From Methanobacterium sp. (GTDB taxonomy: Archaea; Methanobacteriota; Methanobacteria; Methanobacteriales; Methanobacteriaceae), in assembly GCF_038562635.1 (NCBI RefSeq), contig NZ_JBCFBO010000001.1:186001-250000 (forward strand): a stretch of DNA of 64,000 bases, read 5' to 3'. The position numbers and the translations under genes are program-made. Under the pieces are notes generated by a model. It made no database searches and was not told the DNA's origin. It saw nothing but the letters and a program-made list of their open reading frames with translations. Positions 55,072 through 63,799 of this stretch are shown here, piece by piece. Positions within the stretch are counted from its first letter, which is position 1. Every line of letters starts with the position of its first letter.

Positions 55072-55180
55072 TTTAGTAACTTATATATAAATATTGCCTA
55101 CTGCACGTATTTCGCGTTATTCTTTTATATATATGTATGTTTTTCATTTTATCAAAGGACAAAGTTTAAATATTAGAAAT

Positions 55181-55214
55181 TATACTATAAAGTATAGTTA
55201 TACTATAAAGTATA
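55181..55214. promoter_or_regulatory. Two tandem operators TATACTATAAAGTATA
   Basis: Copies at 55181-55196 and 55199-55214, 18 bp apart, with identical sequence TATACTATAAAGTATA, each an imperfect palindrome with arms TATACT/AGTATA. They lie immediately before the DUF169 gene, between a TTTAAATATT TATA-like box (55165-55174) and its ribosome site, the classic place for a repressor. Binding by the divergent HTH/GAF protein is inferred. Confidence 0.65.
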
Positions 55215-55248
55215 GTTTAAATATATCATTTTGCAGAGGGCAGATACA

Positions 55249-55932
55249 ATGTATGAAGAAAAAGTAAAAGAATTAAAAGAATTGTTAGGACTAAAAGGAA
55301 GTCCTGTAGCTGTAAAACTGGTAAAATCCGCTGATGAAATACCTGAAGGTTATCTCAAAGTAAGTGAAAAGAAAAGGCACTGTGAATTTGTCCAGGACGC
55401 AAGGTTAACTGGAAATAAAGGTTATGCAACTTCTGATGAACACATGTGTAAAGGAGGAGCCGGTGTAATGGGAATTGAACCATTACCTGCAAGTGTAGCT
55501 TCTGGAAAGATGTACCACCAGCTTGGAAACTTTGAAACCCCTGAAGGTGCCCAGGAAACCATAGCTGCTATTCCTAAATCCAGCGAAAATTACTTTGCTT
55601 CAATTTATTCACCTTTAGAAAGTGCAGAATATGAACCTGATGTAATAGTTCTTGTAATTACACCAAAACAGGCTTTAAGAGTATCTCAAGCTTATTTAAG
55701 AGCAAAAGGTGGTAGAATTTCCAGCGACTATTCAGGTATACAATCACTGTGTGCTGATGCAGTAGTGGCAGTAAAAGAGCGAGGAGTACCAAACATGACC
55801 CTCGGATGTAGCGGGTCACGTAAATACGCCAAAGTAGCAGATGAAGAAGTTGTTATAGGCATACCCCCTAAAAACTTCGTTGATATAGTTGACGCCTTGG
55901 AAACATTTAAAGGTAAATGGGGAGAACTTTAG
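55249..55932 (+). CDS. DUF169-family protein
   Basis: 227 residues starting MYEEKVKELKELLGLKGSP, with KGSPVAVKL, CEFVQDARLTGNKGYATSDEH and CKGGAGVMGIEPLP, typical of DUF169. Several cysteines (in HCEFV, HMCKGG, LCADAV and GCSGSR) could bind metal or flavin. DUF169 proteins are frequent in methanogens and anaerobes without proven function. The ATG at 55249 follows AGAGGGC. It is first in a three-gene operon (55249-57109), with a TusA/DsrE sulfur-relay-like gene 12 bp downstream, and is likely repressed through the operators at 55181-55214. Confidence 0.88.
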   Translation: MYEEKVKELKELLGLKGSPVAVKLVKSADEIPEGYLKVSEKKRHCEFVQDARLTGNKGYATSDEHMCKGGAGVMGIEPLPASVASGKMYHQLGNFETPEGAQETIAAIPKSSENYFASIYSPLESAEYEPDVIVLVITPKQALRVSQAYLRAKGGRISSDYSGIQSLCADAVVAVKERGVPNMTLGCSGSRKYAKVADEEVVIGIPPKNFVDIVDALETFKGKWGEL

Positions 55933-55944
55933 GAGAAAACAGCC

Positions 55945-56769
55945 ATGAAAACCGTGCAAGCTCTGGGAATTAAGGCACCTAATTCAGCTATACTCGCAGA
56001 AAACATAATAAAAAACGGTGCAGATGATGGGTTTATCTTAACTCTCAGCCCAGGATCAGAAGAAGGCCTTGAAAACATAGCAGAGAAATATGGTTTCGCA
56101 TTTGAAGTGGAAAATTCAGATAAACAGGTTGTAGTTAGAATGACAAAATCACAAGCAGTAGAATTGGACGTTACTGGAGAAACATGCCCAGGACCTATCA
56201 TACTGGTAGGGGAGAAGCTTAGTTCTATGGCAATTGGGGAACGCTTAAAGGTCAAAAGTAAAAGTAGTGAAGCCATTGAAGATATAGCCATTTCCATTCC
56301 AGAAATGAGTGGTAAAGTGGTTGAAAAAGGTACAGATGACAATAAGAGTTATATTTTACTGGAAAAAGTAGAAAAAACTGCTTCAACATCTGCTGCAGTA
56401 GCTAATAGGGATAAAGTGCTTGTCGCACAAAGTAATGGGATAGGTAATGCAGAACGTGCATACGCCACATTCATATTCTCAAAAGCTGCCCTCAGTATGG
56501 GTAAACAAGTGGCAATATTCCTGCTCATGGATGGAGTAAGTATAGCCAAAAAAGGTAACTCCAAAAAGGTTAAGCATCCATCTTTCGATAGATTGGACAA
56601 GCTAATGATAGAAGTTATTGAAATGGGTGCTAAAGTTTACGTATGCGAGCTCAGTGCCGAATTTAGAGGAATGAAACAGGATGACCTTGTTAAGGGTACC
56701 AGCCTTGCAGGGGCTGCAACATACATAACACTGCTAAGTGACCCTACATACGCAGTTGTAAACTTTTAA
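55945..56769 (+). CDS. TusA-like and DsrE-like sulfur-relay fusion protein
   Basis: 274 residues. The middle part carries the TusA/SirA signature DVTGETCPGPIILVGEKLS (about 73-91; CPxP cysteine near 79). The last 130 residues match the DsrE/F fold: VAQSNGIGNAERAYATFIFS, then MGKQVAIFLLMDGVSIAKKG and AKVYVCELSAEFRGM. The N-terminal 65 residues form an extra small domain resembling a degenerate TusA. Such fusions may pass persulfide sulfur between thiols, in the cytosol. AGGAG precedes the ATG. It lies between DUF169 and a small membrane protein. Confidence 0.85.
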   Translation: MKTVQALGIKAPNSAILAENIIKNGADDGFILTLSPGSEEGLENIAEKYGFAFEVENSDKQVVVRMTKSQAVELDVTGETCPGPIILVGEKLSSMAIGERLKVKSKSSEAIEDIAISIPEMSGKVVEKGTDDNKSYILLEKVEKTASTSAAVANRDKVLVAQSNGIGNAERAYATFIFSKAALSMGKQVAIFLLMDGVSIAKKGNSKKVKHPSFDRLDKLMIEVIEMGAKVYVCELSAEFRGMKQDDLVKGTSLAGAATYITLLSDPTYAVVNF

Positions 56770-56782
56770 TGGAGGAAAAAGA

Positions 56783-57109
56783 ATGCAAGTTACATATCCC
56801 GTAATAATACTCGCGATACTGGTGAGTGGTATTGCAAGCGGTTTTATAACATTTAGAATGTCAGGTATGCGCCTGGCACCTCACTTTGGTGCTTTGATAT
56901 TAGCACTTATAGTCACAATTGCAGCTATTGCCACAGGCAATGTGTTTGTTCTCTATGCAGCTGTAGCATTGCAGTTAATTGCAGTTATTACAGCATTTAC
57001 ACAGACATGGGCAACGCTCAAATATAATTTCCAGACATCACCAGCATATGCTCCACATCTGGCTCTTATGGCTATGATTCCAGTACTCGCAATTGCATCA
57101 GTGATTTAA
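56783..57109 (+). CDS. Small membrane protein, last gene of the DUF169 operon
   Basis: 108 residues with four hydrophobic helices (about 5-24, 32-52, 54-73 and 90-107). No charged or cysteine motif stands out. GGAGG lies 8 bp before the ATG, and the gene starts 14 bp after the sulfur-relay gene, so it belongs to the operon. It may anchor the soluble proteins or transport a small sulfur compound; this is inference from context. Confidence 0.78.
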   Translation: MQVTYPVIILAILVSGIASGFITFRMSGMRLAPHFGALILALIVTIAAIATGNVFVLYAAVALQLIAVITAFTQTWATLKYNFQTSPAYAPHLALMAMIPVLAIASVI

Positions 57110-57250
57110 TTTAATTCTATTTTTTAATTCTTTTTTAAACTCTTAATTTTTTATAATTAATATTCAGTATTTACAGTAGTAATTCTTTAATTTAACTGAA
57201 ATACGTCCAGTGTTATAGATTTATTTAACTTACACCATATAATAAAACCA

Positions 57251-57907
57251 ATGATAACCGAAGAGAAAGAAAGAGTAAGAAACCTAATCTGGAGCACTTT
57301 AGAGAATAATAATTTATCCCAACATACTAAATCTCCCTATGGGAGAATACCTGATTTTTCAGGCTCGACTGAAGCTGCCAGAATGTTAAGAAACACTGAA
57401 GAATGGCAAAATGCAGAAGTTATCTTTTCAAGCCCAGATACAGCCCAGATAAAAGTCCGTGAATTTGCACTGTTAGATAAAAAGCTGTTAATTATGGCTT
57501 CACCCAAGCTTAAAGAGGGATTCCTTTTAATAGATCCATTTAGCATTAAAGGGAATGAAGAAACAGCATCAACCATAAAAGGCGCTTTTAAATTTGGGAA
57601 AAAAATCCATGAACTTACGAAACTTCGTTTCGTGCTCCGAAATCAAAGATTTCGAGAGTTCCCTCAAGTAGATCTTGTAGTGGAAGGTTCTGTAGCAGTG
57701 GATAAATCTGGAAACCGGCTTGGAAAAGGAGGGGGTTACGGCGATAGGGAAATATCAGAGTTAATTTCTGAAAAAGCTATTACACCAAGTACTCCAGTTG
57801 TAACTACTGTTCATGAAACCCAGATTATAGACGAAGTCCCTACAGAAGAACATGATCAAAAAATAAACATGATCATAACACCTGAAATGGTAATCAGGAT
57901 CATTTGA
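57251..57907 (+). CDS. 5-formyltetrahydrofolate cyclo-ligase-family protein with palindromic insertion
   Basis: 218 residues. ERVRNLIWSTLENNNLSQH at the start, VDLVVEGSVAVDKSGNRLGKGGGYGDREI (about 140-168; the GKGGGYGD loop binds the phosphate) and TVHETQIIDEVP near the end are typical of archaeal members of the 5-formyl-THF cyclo-ligase family. Between the two halves, LTKLRFVLRNQRFREF (about 121-136) is encoded by two triloop hairpins (57616-57653) of the intergenic element type, apparently inserted in frame. No ribosome site precedes the ATG. Confidence 0.85.
   Translation: MITEEKERVRNLIWSTLENNNLSQHTKSPYGRIPDFSGSTEAARMLRNTEEWQNAEVIFSSPDTAQIKVREFALLDKKLLIMASPKLKEGFLLIDPFSIKGNEETASTIKGAFKFGKKIHELTKLRFVLRNQRFREFPQVDLVVEGSVAVDKSGNRLGKGGGYGDREISELISEKAITPSTPVVTTVHETQIIDEVPTEEHDQKINMIITPEMVIRII
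57616..57653 (+). repeat. Two triloop hairpins inside a coding frame
   Basis: ACGAAAC TTC GTTTCGT (57616-57632) and CGAAATC AAA GATTTCG (57637-57653) stand in direct succession, separated by 4 bp, inside the cyclo-ligase-type gene. The second stem matches a hairpin in array C (CGAAATC/GATTTCG at 38443-38459). Codons read LRFVLRNQRFRE with no stop. Confidence 0.75.
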
Positions 57908-58133
57908 CTTGTCTAATTATGTTATACTTAAAATAATGCATCAAAAATTAATGATTATTAGTAATGATATGGTTGTTCATATTCATAATAAAGTCTAGAA
58001 AGTAGACAATACATTAAGTTGTAGTATTGACCAATTAAACATGATCTTTATCTAAGATTTTGAATTTAATTCATAATTTTTTATATTAAATATAACAGTT
58101 TTGCGATGTATAAGTTACACTTGGGTGGAAATC

Positions 58134-58616
58134 ATGAAAAATGAAAAAAATAAAATTAAGAGTTTTATGGATAATTTATCTTCAAAGCGCCAGAAAAAAG
58201 AGAAAAATTCTAAAAAATCTGAATATATTGGCGCAATAGTTGTTAACGTAATTTTATTGTATATTTTTAATAATTTACTCAACTGGCATGTTTACTTTAT
58301 TACAAATGCACTTAATGAAATTTTATGGATTATAAACATTGCAATTACAGCTACAATAATCGGAAACATAATGTTTCTTATCTTCAATCCAGAATGGTTT
58401 AGGCATATAATAAAGATAATTTTGAATATATTTGCATTTACTGCTGTATATTCCATTTACAGCATTTTTCCATTCAATTTCAGCTCATTTTTAGTTGACT
58501 GGAGTGTAACAATTGCTTTAATATTTATAATGGCAGGTATAGTAATTGCAACTATAGTTGAGCTCTTTTTATTGATTATTAATATATTGGCGAGATTTAA
58601 ATTAATTAATAAGTAG
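58134..58616 (+). CDS. Membrane protein, about 160 residues
   Basis: A basic, Lys/Ser-rich head (about 1-30) precedes four hydrophobic helices (about 33-50, 65-85, 98-118 and 122-150) with many aromatic residues. The ATG at 58134 has GGTGGAAATC before it. I recognise no transporter or enzyme motif. It may be a small membrane scaffold. Confidence 0.7.
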   Translation: MKNEKNKIKSFMDNLSSKRQKKEKNSKKSEYIGAIVVNVILLYIFNNLLNWHVYFITNALNEILWIINIAITATIIGNIMFLIFNPEWFRHIIKIILNIFAFTAVYSIYSIFPFNFSSFLVDWSVTIALIFIMAGIVIATIVELFLLIINILARFKLINK

Positions 58617-58795
58617 ACACTCTACTTAATTTCTTTTATTCCAAATCTAAGTTACTGGCATCAATATCATCTATCCACTAATTCCTTTAAATTCAGCAGT
58701 ACTTTCTAAGCTACCAATTTATCTCATCGATTCAATGTTTATTAGCACCAATACTTTCTATTTTATTGATTTAACTAAAAACTCATCAATATTAA
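58617..58795. other. Spacer with decayed copies of the next gene's 3' end
   Basis: CTACTTAATTTCTTTTAT at 58622 resembles CTACTCAATTTCTTTTAT at the end of the following minus-strand gene (about 58796-58815), and further scattered copies of ATCAATAT and TAATTCC-like strings follow. It appears to be a degraded duplication, with no complete reading frame. Confidence 0.4.
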
Positions 58796-58996
58796 CTACT
58801 CAATTTCTTTTATCTCACCCATCCAACGCTTACTCATATCAATATTTTCTTTTATTTTCATTAATTCCCCTAAAAGCTCGTTGATATTTTCAGCAGATAT
58901 TAATACCACAATGTCGCCCTTATCAAATACAGAATGATCTTTAAGTACAACTCCATTTTCGCCTACAAATCCAACTGTTGACTTTAATTTGTTCAT
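58796..58996 (-). CDS. Small protein, 66 residues, unknown function
   Basis: Starts MNKLKSTVGFVGENGVVLKD and continues with DKGDIVVLISAENINELLGE. GGAGGCGC precedes the ATG. The beta-rich first half and helical second half suggest a tiny folded domain. No known family. A YjbQ gene lies 40 bp upstream on the same strand and may be cotranscribed. Confidence 0.6.
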   Translation of the reverse strand: MNKLKSTVGFVGENGVVLKDHSVFDKGDIVVLISAENINELLGELMKIKENIDMSKRWMGEIKEIE

Positions 58997-59035
58997 TTAG
59001 CGCCTCCAATTATATTAAAATTTAAAAGGATCTAC

Positions 59036-59434
59036 TTATTCCCCAATAACAGTTACCTCTATTTTTCTTAACCTGCCTGAAGTATCTGCTTCTATAAAAA
59101 ATAAATCCTGCCAGGTTCCTTTGATGACTCTTCCATTTCTTACCGGAAGTGTTCTATCTGGAGGAAGGAGCATTGACCGGAGGTGTGAATAAGCGTTTAC
59201 ATCATGCTTCCACCCTTCTTTTGGAGTTAAATTATCAAGTAATTTTTCAATATCTTCCCTTAAATTACTCTCAAGTTCTGTTAAAGCAAAGACCGCAGTG
59301 GCATGTGGAGCAAATACATGTACAATACCATTACTGATCTTAGACTCGCCCACTGCACCTTCAATTTTATGTGTTAAATTAATAATATCTCCTGGTTTTT
59401 CAGTTTCTATATGGATGGTTTTGGTAAAAATCAT
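59036..59434 (-). CDS. YjbQ/UPF0047 family protein
   Basis: 132 residues. GIVHVFAPHATAVFALTELE (about 41-60), HLRSMLLPPDRTLPVRNG and GTWQDLFFIEADTSGRLRKI are diagnostic of the YjbQ/UPF0047 family, reported to have secondary thiamine-phosphate synthase activity in bacteria. The fold is a trimeric barrel with bound metal, in the cytosol. The His and Glu of the HATAVFALTE segment may be part of the site. GGAGGTC precedes the ATG. Confidence 0.92.
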   Translation of the reverse strand: MIFTKTIHIETEKPGDIINLTHKIEGAVGESKISNGIVHVFAPHATAVFALTELESNLREDIEKLLDNLTPKEGWKHDVNAYSHLRSMLLPPDRTLPVRNGRVIKGTWQDLFFIEADTSGRLRKIEVTVIGE

Positions 59435-59732
59435 AAAAGACCTCCTGCCTTAAAAAAATTTTAACTTAAATTTGCAAGATTTATTTTTCAAAATTTCTAT
59501 TCTAAATGATGTTTATCTATATTATCTTTATTGATTATTTTACTTTTACAATTTTTCAGACCCTGCATTTTCTTTTAAATAATTTGAGAATAAGTAGTGA
59601 TATTAAAAATATCCCTGTAAAGTATCCTGAAAACCACAACGTATATATTAGTATTGAACTTTGATAATAATATAATAATACTTTTCATATTAACTAATTA
59701 TTTTATGGGAATACTTAAAAGAAGATGAAAAT

Positions 59733-61979
59733 ATGATGAGGGCCGGTAATTACTCATTTGGGAAAAACTTTGAAATATTTGACAATCTGCTTGAAGCTAT
59801 ATCAGTTTACGAACCGGTGTATGATAATAAAGGTAAGATCCATGATTTTATTGTGAAATATGTTAATTCTGCCGAAATAGCCGGCTTAAGTGATTCCTAT
59901 AAACATTATGTTGGTAATTATATCAGTAATTTATATGGAAATGATGACTTAGAACTTTATTTTAAAATATATGAAGATATAATAATTACTGGTAAAAAAA
60001 CGTTTAAAGCTTATTTACCTCCATTTAATCGATATTACCAAATTTCAGGATTCCCAATTCATGACAACCTTTTTGTCATGTTGAAAGTAGAGATTACTGG
60101 TGAAGAAAAAGAATTAGAAAATAATAATGACAATTTAGAGATTAAAACTGCAAAAAAAACAGCAATTATTGGAGAAAAAGGAATAAATGAAATATTAAAT
60201 GAAAATGATGAAAAATTCCGTTTAATATTTAATAGAGCAGATGATATGATCAGTTTAAATCTGATGAATGAAGATGGTACACCTGGAAAATTTATTGAAA
60301 TAAATGATACAGGTATTAAACGGTTAGGTTACAGTAAGGAAGAATTTTTGGATATGACCCCTTATGATATAGATAAAGAATATGAAACTCGAAGAGCCCT
60401 CGCAAAACCAACTAAGGAACATCATGCAACATTTGAAACTGTCCATACAACTAAAGACTCTCAGAGGATACCCGTAGAAATCACTGCCCATATTATTAAT
60501 TACAATGGAAAAAATGTCGGCCTTTCAATTTCTCGAGATATACGTGAACGTAAAAAAGCAGAGAATTCGTTGAAAGAAAGTGAAAACCGCTACCGTAAAT
60601 TACTGGAGAATTGTTTTGATGCAGTTGTGTTTCATAGCGAAGGAAAAGTTATCTGGGCAAATAATACTGCAATGGAGCTTTTAGGTGTAAAAAACTCTGA
60701 AAAACTTGTAAATAGGTCTTTGATTGATTTTGTACATCCGGATTATAGGGAAATAGTAATAGAACGTATAAATAATATGGTAGAAAACAAAGCCGTTCCA
60801 CCAATAGAAGAAAAATTTTTATCGATAGATGGAAAAGCCATAGATGTAGAAGTTTTAGCAGCTGGATTCACCTATAATGGGAAAAACGCAGTTCAAGTTG
60901 TTTTTCGTGATATAAGTAAACGTAAAGAGACAGAAAAAGCGCTTAAAGATTTTGCAATACTACAGGCAAAGATCATGAGGGCTTTAAAAGAAAGTGAGGA
61001 AAAATTCCGTTTGATATTTAATAATGCAAACGATATGATTTCTTTAAGTGAAATCGATGCCAATGGAATGCCTGGGAAATATATTGAAATAAATGAAGTC
61101 GGTGTTGAAAGATTAGGTTACACTAAAGAAGAATTATTAAATATGAGTCCTGTTGATATAGTTGCTCCAGATAAAAGAGCAGAAATGCCATTTAATGCAG
61201 TAGCATTAACCAAAAATGGTTACAGCAATTTTGAGATAGTTCATGTTACTAAAGAGGGCAGAAGAATACCAGTGGAAGTTAATGGACACGTGATTAAATA
61301 CAAAGAAAGAAGAGTTTACCTTACAGTTTGTCGAGATATCACAAGGCATAAACTACTGGTTAATGCTTTAAAAGAAAGTGAAGAGAAATTCAGGGAAATA
61401 TTTCATAATGCAAATGACATGATCACATTGCATGAAATGAATGAAAATGGGATGCCTGGGAAGTTCATTGAAGTAAACGAAGTTGGATGCAATCGGCTGG
61501 GTTATACAAATGAAGAGTTTCAGAATATGTCCCCTGTAGATATTGTAGCTCCAGATAAAAGAGTAGAAATGGCAAGCCACGCCATAGAAATTTGGACCAA
61601 TGGATATGCTAAATTTGAGATAGTCCACGTTACTAAAGACGGTAGAAGAATACCTGTAGAAATAAATACTCATATTTTTAAATTTAGAGGAAAAACAGTA
61701 GCTCTTGGTATTTCCCGTGACATTACAGAACGTAAGGATGCAGAAGAAAAACTGAAAAAACTTTTAGATAAATTAAGTCATTTAAATGAAGAATCTGAAC
61801 AATTTATTTATACAACTGCCAACTATCTACAAGAACACCTGGAAATCATTACAGATATTACAAAACAGTTAAAACATGATCATGAAGATAAATTAGACGT
61901 TAATATTGAAAAATCCATTAATAATATTGCAGACGAAAGTGAACACTTAAAACAGATGATACTTAATTTGCTGGAATGA
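59733..61979 (+). CDS. Five-PAS sensory protein with degenerate histidine-kinase tail
   Basis: 748 residues. Five PAS-type modules stand in series: about 5-115, 155-285, 288-410, 418-545 and 546-672. The last two are near duplicates (INEVGVERLGYTKEELLNMS versus VNEVGCNRLGYTNEEFQNMS). The tail (about 680-748) is a kinase dimerisation helix, but its H-box reads YTTANYLQEHLEII with Asn where the phospho-accepting His belongs. The ATPase domain is missing; just after the stop a shifted frame (61981-62046) still reads ISRTKIELKPADIPN. This is a sensor that lost kinase function, possibly retained for PAS signalling. Confidence 0.88.
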   Translation: MMRAGNYSFGKNFEIFDNLLEAISVYEPVYDNKGKIHDFIVKYVNSAEIAGLSDSYKHYVGNYISNLYGNDDLELYFKIYEDIIITGKKTFKAYLPPFNRYYQISGFPIHDNLFVMLKVEITGEEKELENNNDNLEIKTAKKTAIIGEKGINEILNENDEKFRLIFNRADDMISLNLMNEDGTPGKFIEINDTGIKRLGYSKEEFLDMTPYDIDKEYETRRALAKPTKEHHATFETVHTTKDSQRIPVEITAHIINYNGKNVGLSISRDIRERKKAENSLKESENRYRKLLENCFDAVVFHSEGKVIWANNTAMELLGVKNSEKLVNRSLIDFVHPDYREIVIERINNMVENKAVPPIEEKFLSIDGKAIDVEVLAAGFTYNGKNAVQVVFRDISKRKETEKALKDFAILQAKIMRALKESEEKFRLIFNNANDMISLSEIDANGMPGKYIEINEVGVERLGYTKEELLNMSPVDIVAPDKRAEMPFNAVALTKNGYSNFEIVHVTKEGRRIPVEVNGHVIKYKERRVYLTVCRDITRHKLLVNALKESEEKFREIFHNANDMITLHEMNENGMPGKFIEVNEVGCNRLGYTNEEFQNMSPVDIVAPDKRVEMASHAIEIWTNGYAKFEIVHVTKDGRRIPVEINTHIFKFRGKTVALGISRDITERKDAEEKLKKLLDKLSHLNEESEQFIYTTANYLQEHLEIITDITKQLKHDHEDKLDVNIEKSINNIADESEHLKQMILNLLE

Positions 61980-61980
61980 A

Positions 61981-62046
61981 GATATTTCTAGAACTAAAAT
62001 AGAACTTAAACCTGCAGATATCCCGAATATTACAATTTTTATTTAA
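61981..62046 (+). pseudogene. Remnant of kinase linker/ATPase start after the PAS protein
   Basis: In the +1 frame, 22 codons after the stop of the PAS protein read DISRTKIELKPADIPNITI, matching the sequence that links the dimerisation helices to the ATPase domain in histidine kinases. It then meets a stop at 62044-62046. The rest of the ATPase domain is absent. Confidence 0.6.
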
Positions 62047-62231
62047 AAAAAACAATATAGTGCTTCAATTAATTATTTAGCCCTGTAAAAAAGGTATTGA
62101 AAAATATGAGGTAAAATATAAGTTGAATCATAACTGAGAGCTGTTCAACGTTTATTTTACTATTCCAATCATATATTAGTCCATCATAGTTTTAGGAACC
62201 ACATCAAATGATTAATCAACTAAATGGTTAA

Positions 62232-62990
62232 TTAATCATAGTTCTGGTTATTTTTATATATGTTGTACTGATAGCTGTCATTAACTGTTTTGTAGTTTTC
62301 ATTTAACAATCCCTGGTCATAATAGGATTGTAGAGTTGCATAATTTTTTAACTCAAAATCCCTGTAGGGGTTGTTAAAGTAAGGGAAGAGCATTCCTTTA
62401 ATTGTATATACATATGCAGGAATTATTCCATAGGTTTGGGTTAATATCTGGAAATACAGTGGGAATCCACATCCTTGAACTAGAATTGGGTTGTCCTGCC
62501 TGACAGTTCCATGCCATACCAGCGGAAGCGGACCCTGTTGTCCATGTTCCTGGGCGAGTTCGTTGACGTGAGCCATCATCTCGTCGTAAGTGTCATAAAC
62601 ATGCCCATCAGACATGTATTTATACCTGCCGTCAGGAACACCAAATAAAGCCACTTTAAACGAATCCAAAAAGTTAACCTGGCTTATATTAATCGAACCG
62701 TTACCTTGGGTGTCAATAAAACCTACTTCTATTATATATACACCACTATCGTTGTAGCTGCGGTAGTTGGAACTTCCAGTAAAATGTACTACCAGAGCAC
62801 ATTTAGATCCTCTTTCTTCTGCATATTTTACCAAAAGTTCGGAGTCAGGATGTCCAGGATACATATCTGGATTTGCCAGTTTAACAAACGAAAGCCTTCC
62901 TAAAGGTTCAATAGGACCATTTGAAACTGTGACATAAGAATAACCTATAATAAGAGCTAAAATACCTAATGTAATTAGTAACCATTTCAT
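62232..62990 (-). CDS. Anchored extracellular protein, unknown function, paralog 1
   Basis: 252 residues. The N-terminus MKWLLITLGILALIIGYSYV is a signal or membrane anchor; the rest is presumably outside the cell. Signature stretches are FVKLANPDMYPGHPDSE, GVPDGRYKYMSDGHVYDTY and NPYRDFELKNYATLQSYYD. No enzymatic motif is recognised; lineage-specific. GGTGAAT precedes the ATG. It is a tandem paralog of the next gene, sharing an identical 161 bp tract. Confidence 0.75.
   Translation of the reverse strand: MKWLLITLGILALIIGYSYVTVSNGPIEPLGRLSFVKLANPDMYPGHPDSELLVKYAEERGSKCALVVHFTGSSNYRSYNDSGVYIIEVGFIDTQGNGSINISQVNFLDSFKVALFGVPDGRYKYMSDGHVYDTYDEMMAHVNELAQEHGQQGPLPLVWHGTVRQDNPILVQGCGFPLYFQILTQTYGIIPAYVYTIKGMLFPYFNNPYRDFELKNYATLQSYYDQGLLNENYKTVNDSYQYNIYKNNQNYD
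62524..62684. repeat. 161 bp tract identical to 63333-63493
   Basis: The bases GGAAGCGGACCCTG through AACCTGGCT are identical in both paralogs (62524-62684 and 63333-63493), whereas flanking parts of the two genes differ at many positions. This is best explained by recent gene conversion. Confidence 0.85.
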
Positions 62991-63013
62991 TTTTTATTCA
63001 CCATAATTTTAAA

Positions 63014-63799
63014 TCACGCACTATCGTAGCTCTGGCTGTTGTTTTCGTACAGCTGCTTGTAATATTGAAGGGCAGTTTTGTTACCCTTTGTATTGGTCTC
63101 ATAATTTATGTTTAATAACCCCTGATTATAATCATCTTGTAACTGTGAAGCATTTTTAAGCTCAAAATCACGGTAAGGATCATTAAAGTACGGTGCAAAC
63201 ATCCCAGATAACGTATACACATAAGCAGGAATAATTCCATATGTTTTAGTTAATATCTGGAAGTATAATGGGAACCCTTCTCCAGGAGTTATTATAGGAT
63301 TTCCCTGCCTTACTGTTCCTTTATAAAACATTGGAAGCGGACCCTGTTGTCCATGTTCCTGGGCGAGTTCGTTGACGTGAGCCATCATCTCGTCGTAAGT
63401 GTCATAAACATGCCCATCAGACATGTATTTATACCTGCCGTCAGGAACACCAAATAAAGCCACTTTAAACGAATCCAAAAAGTTAACCTGGCTCATATTT
63501 ATTGAACCCATACCCTGAGTGTCAATAAATGCTACCTCAATTATATACACATTGCCCTCCTGATAACTACGATAATTAGAACCACCATACAATTGCAGTA
63601 CCAATGCACACTTAGATCCTGTAGCCTCAGCTTCTTTAGCAAGGAGTTCAGAATGAATATGGCCAGGATACATATCTGGATTTGCTAACTTAACAAATGC
63701 AAGCCTCCCCATAGGTTCAATAGGACCATCTGAAACTGTAATATATGAATAACCTACAATAAGGGCTAAAATGCATAATGAGGCTAATAACCATTTCAT
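63014..63799 (-). CDS. Anchored extracellular protein, unknown function, paralog 2
   Basis: 261 residues with the same layout as its neighbour: N-terminal anchor MKWLLASLCILALIVGYSYI, then FVKLANPDMYPGHIHSE, GVPDGRYKYMSDGHVYDTY and NDPYRDFELKNASQLQDDY. GGTGAAT precedes the ATG. The two genes are separated by only 23 bp and probably form a duplicated pair. A role in the cell surface is likely; nothing specific is known. Confidence 0.75.
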   Translation of the reverse strand: MKWLLASLCILALIVGYSYITVSDGPIEPMGRLAFVKLANPDMYPGHIHSELLAKEAEATGSKCALVLQLYGGSNYRSYQEGNVYIIEVAFIDTQGMGSINMSQVNFLDSFKVALFGVPDGRYKYMSDGHVYDTYDEMMAHVNELAQEHGQQGPLPMFYKGTVRQGNPIITPGEGFPLYFQILTKTYGIIPAYVYTLSGMFAPYFNDPYRDFELKNASQLQDDYNQGLLNINYETNTKGNKTALQYYKQLYENNSQSYDSA

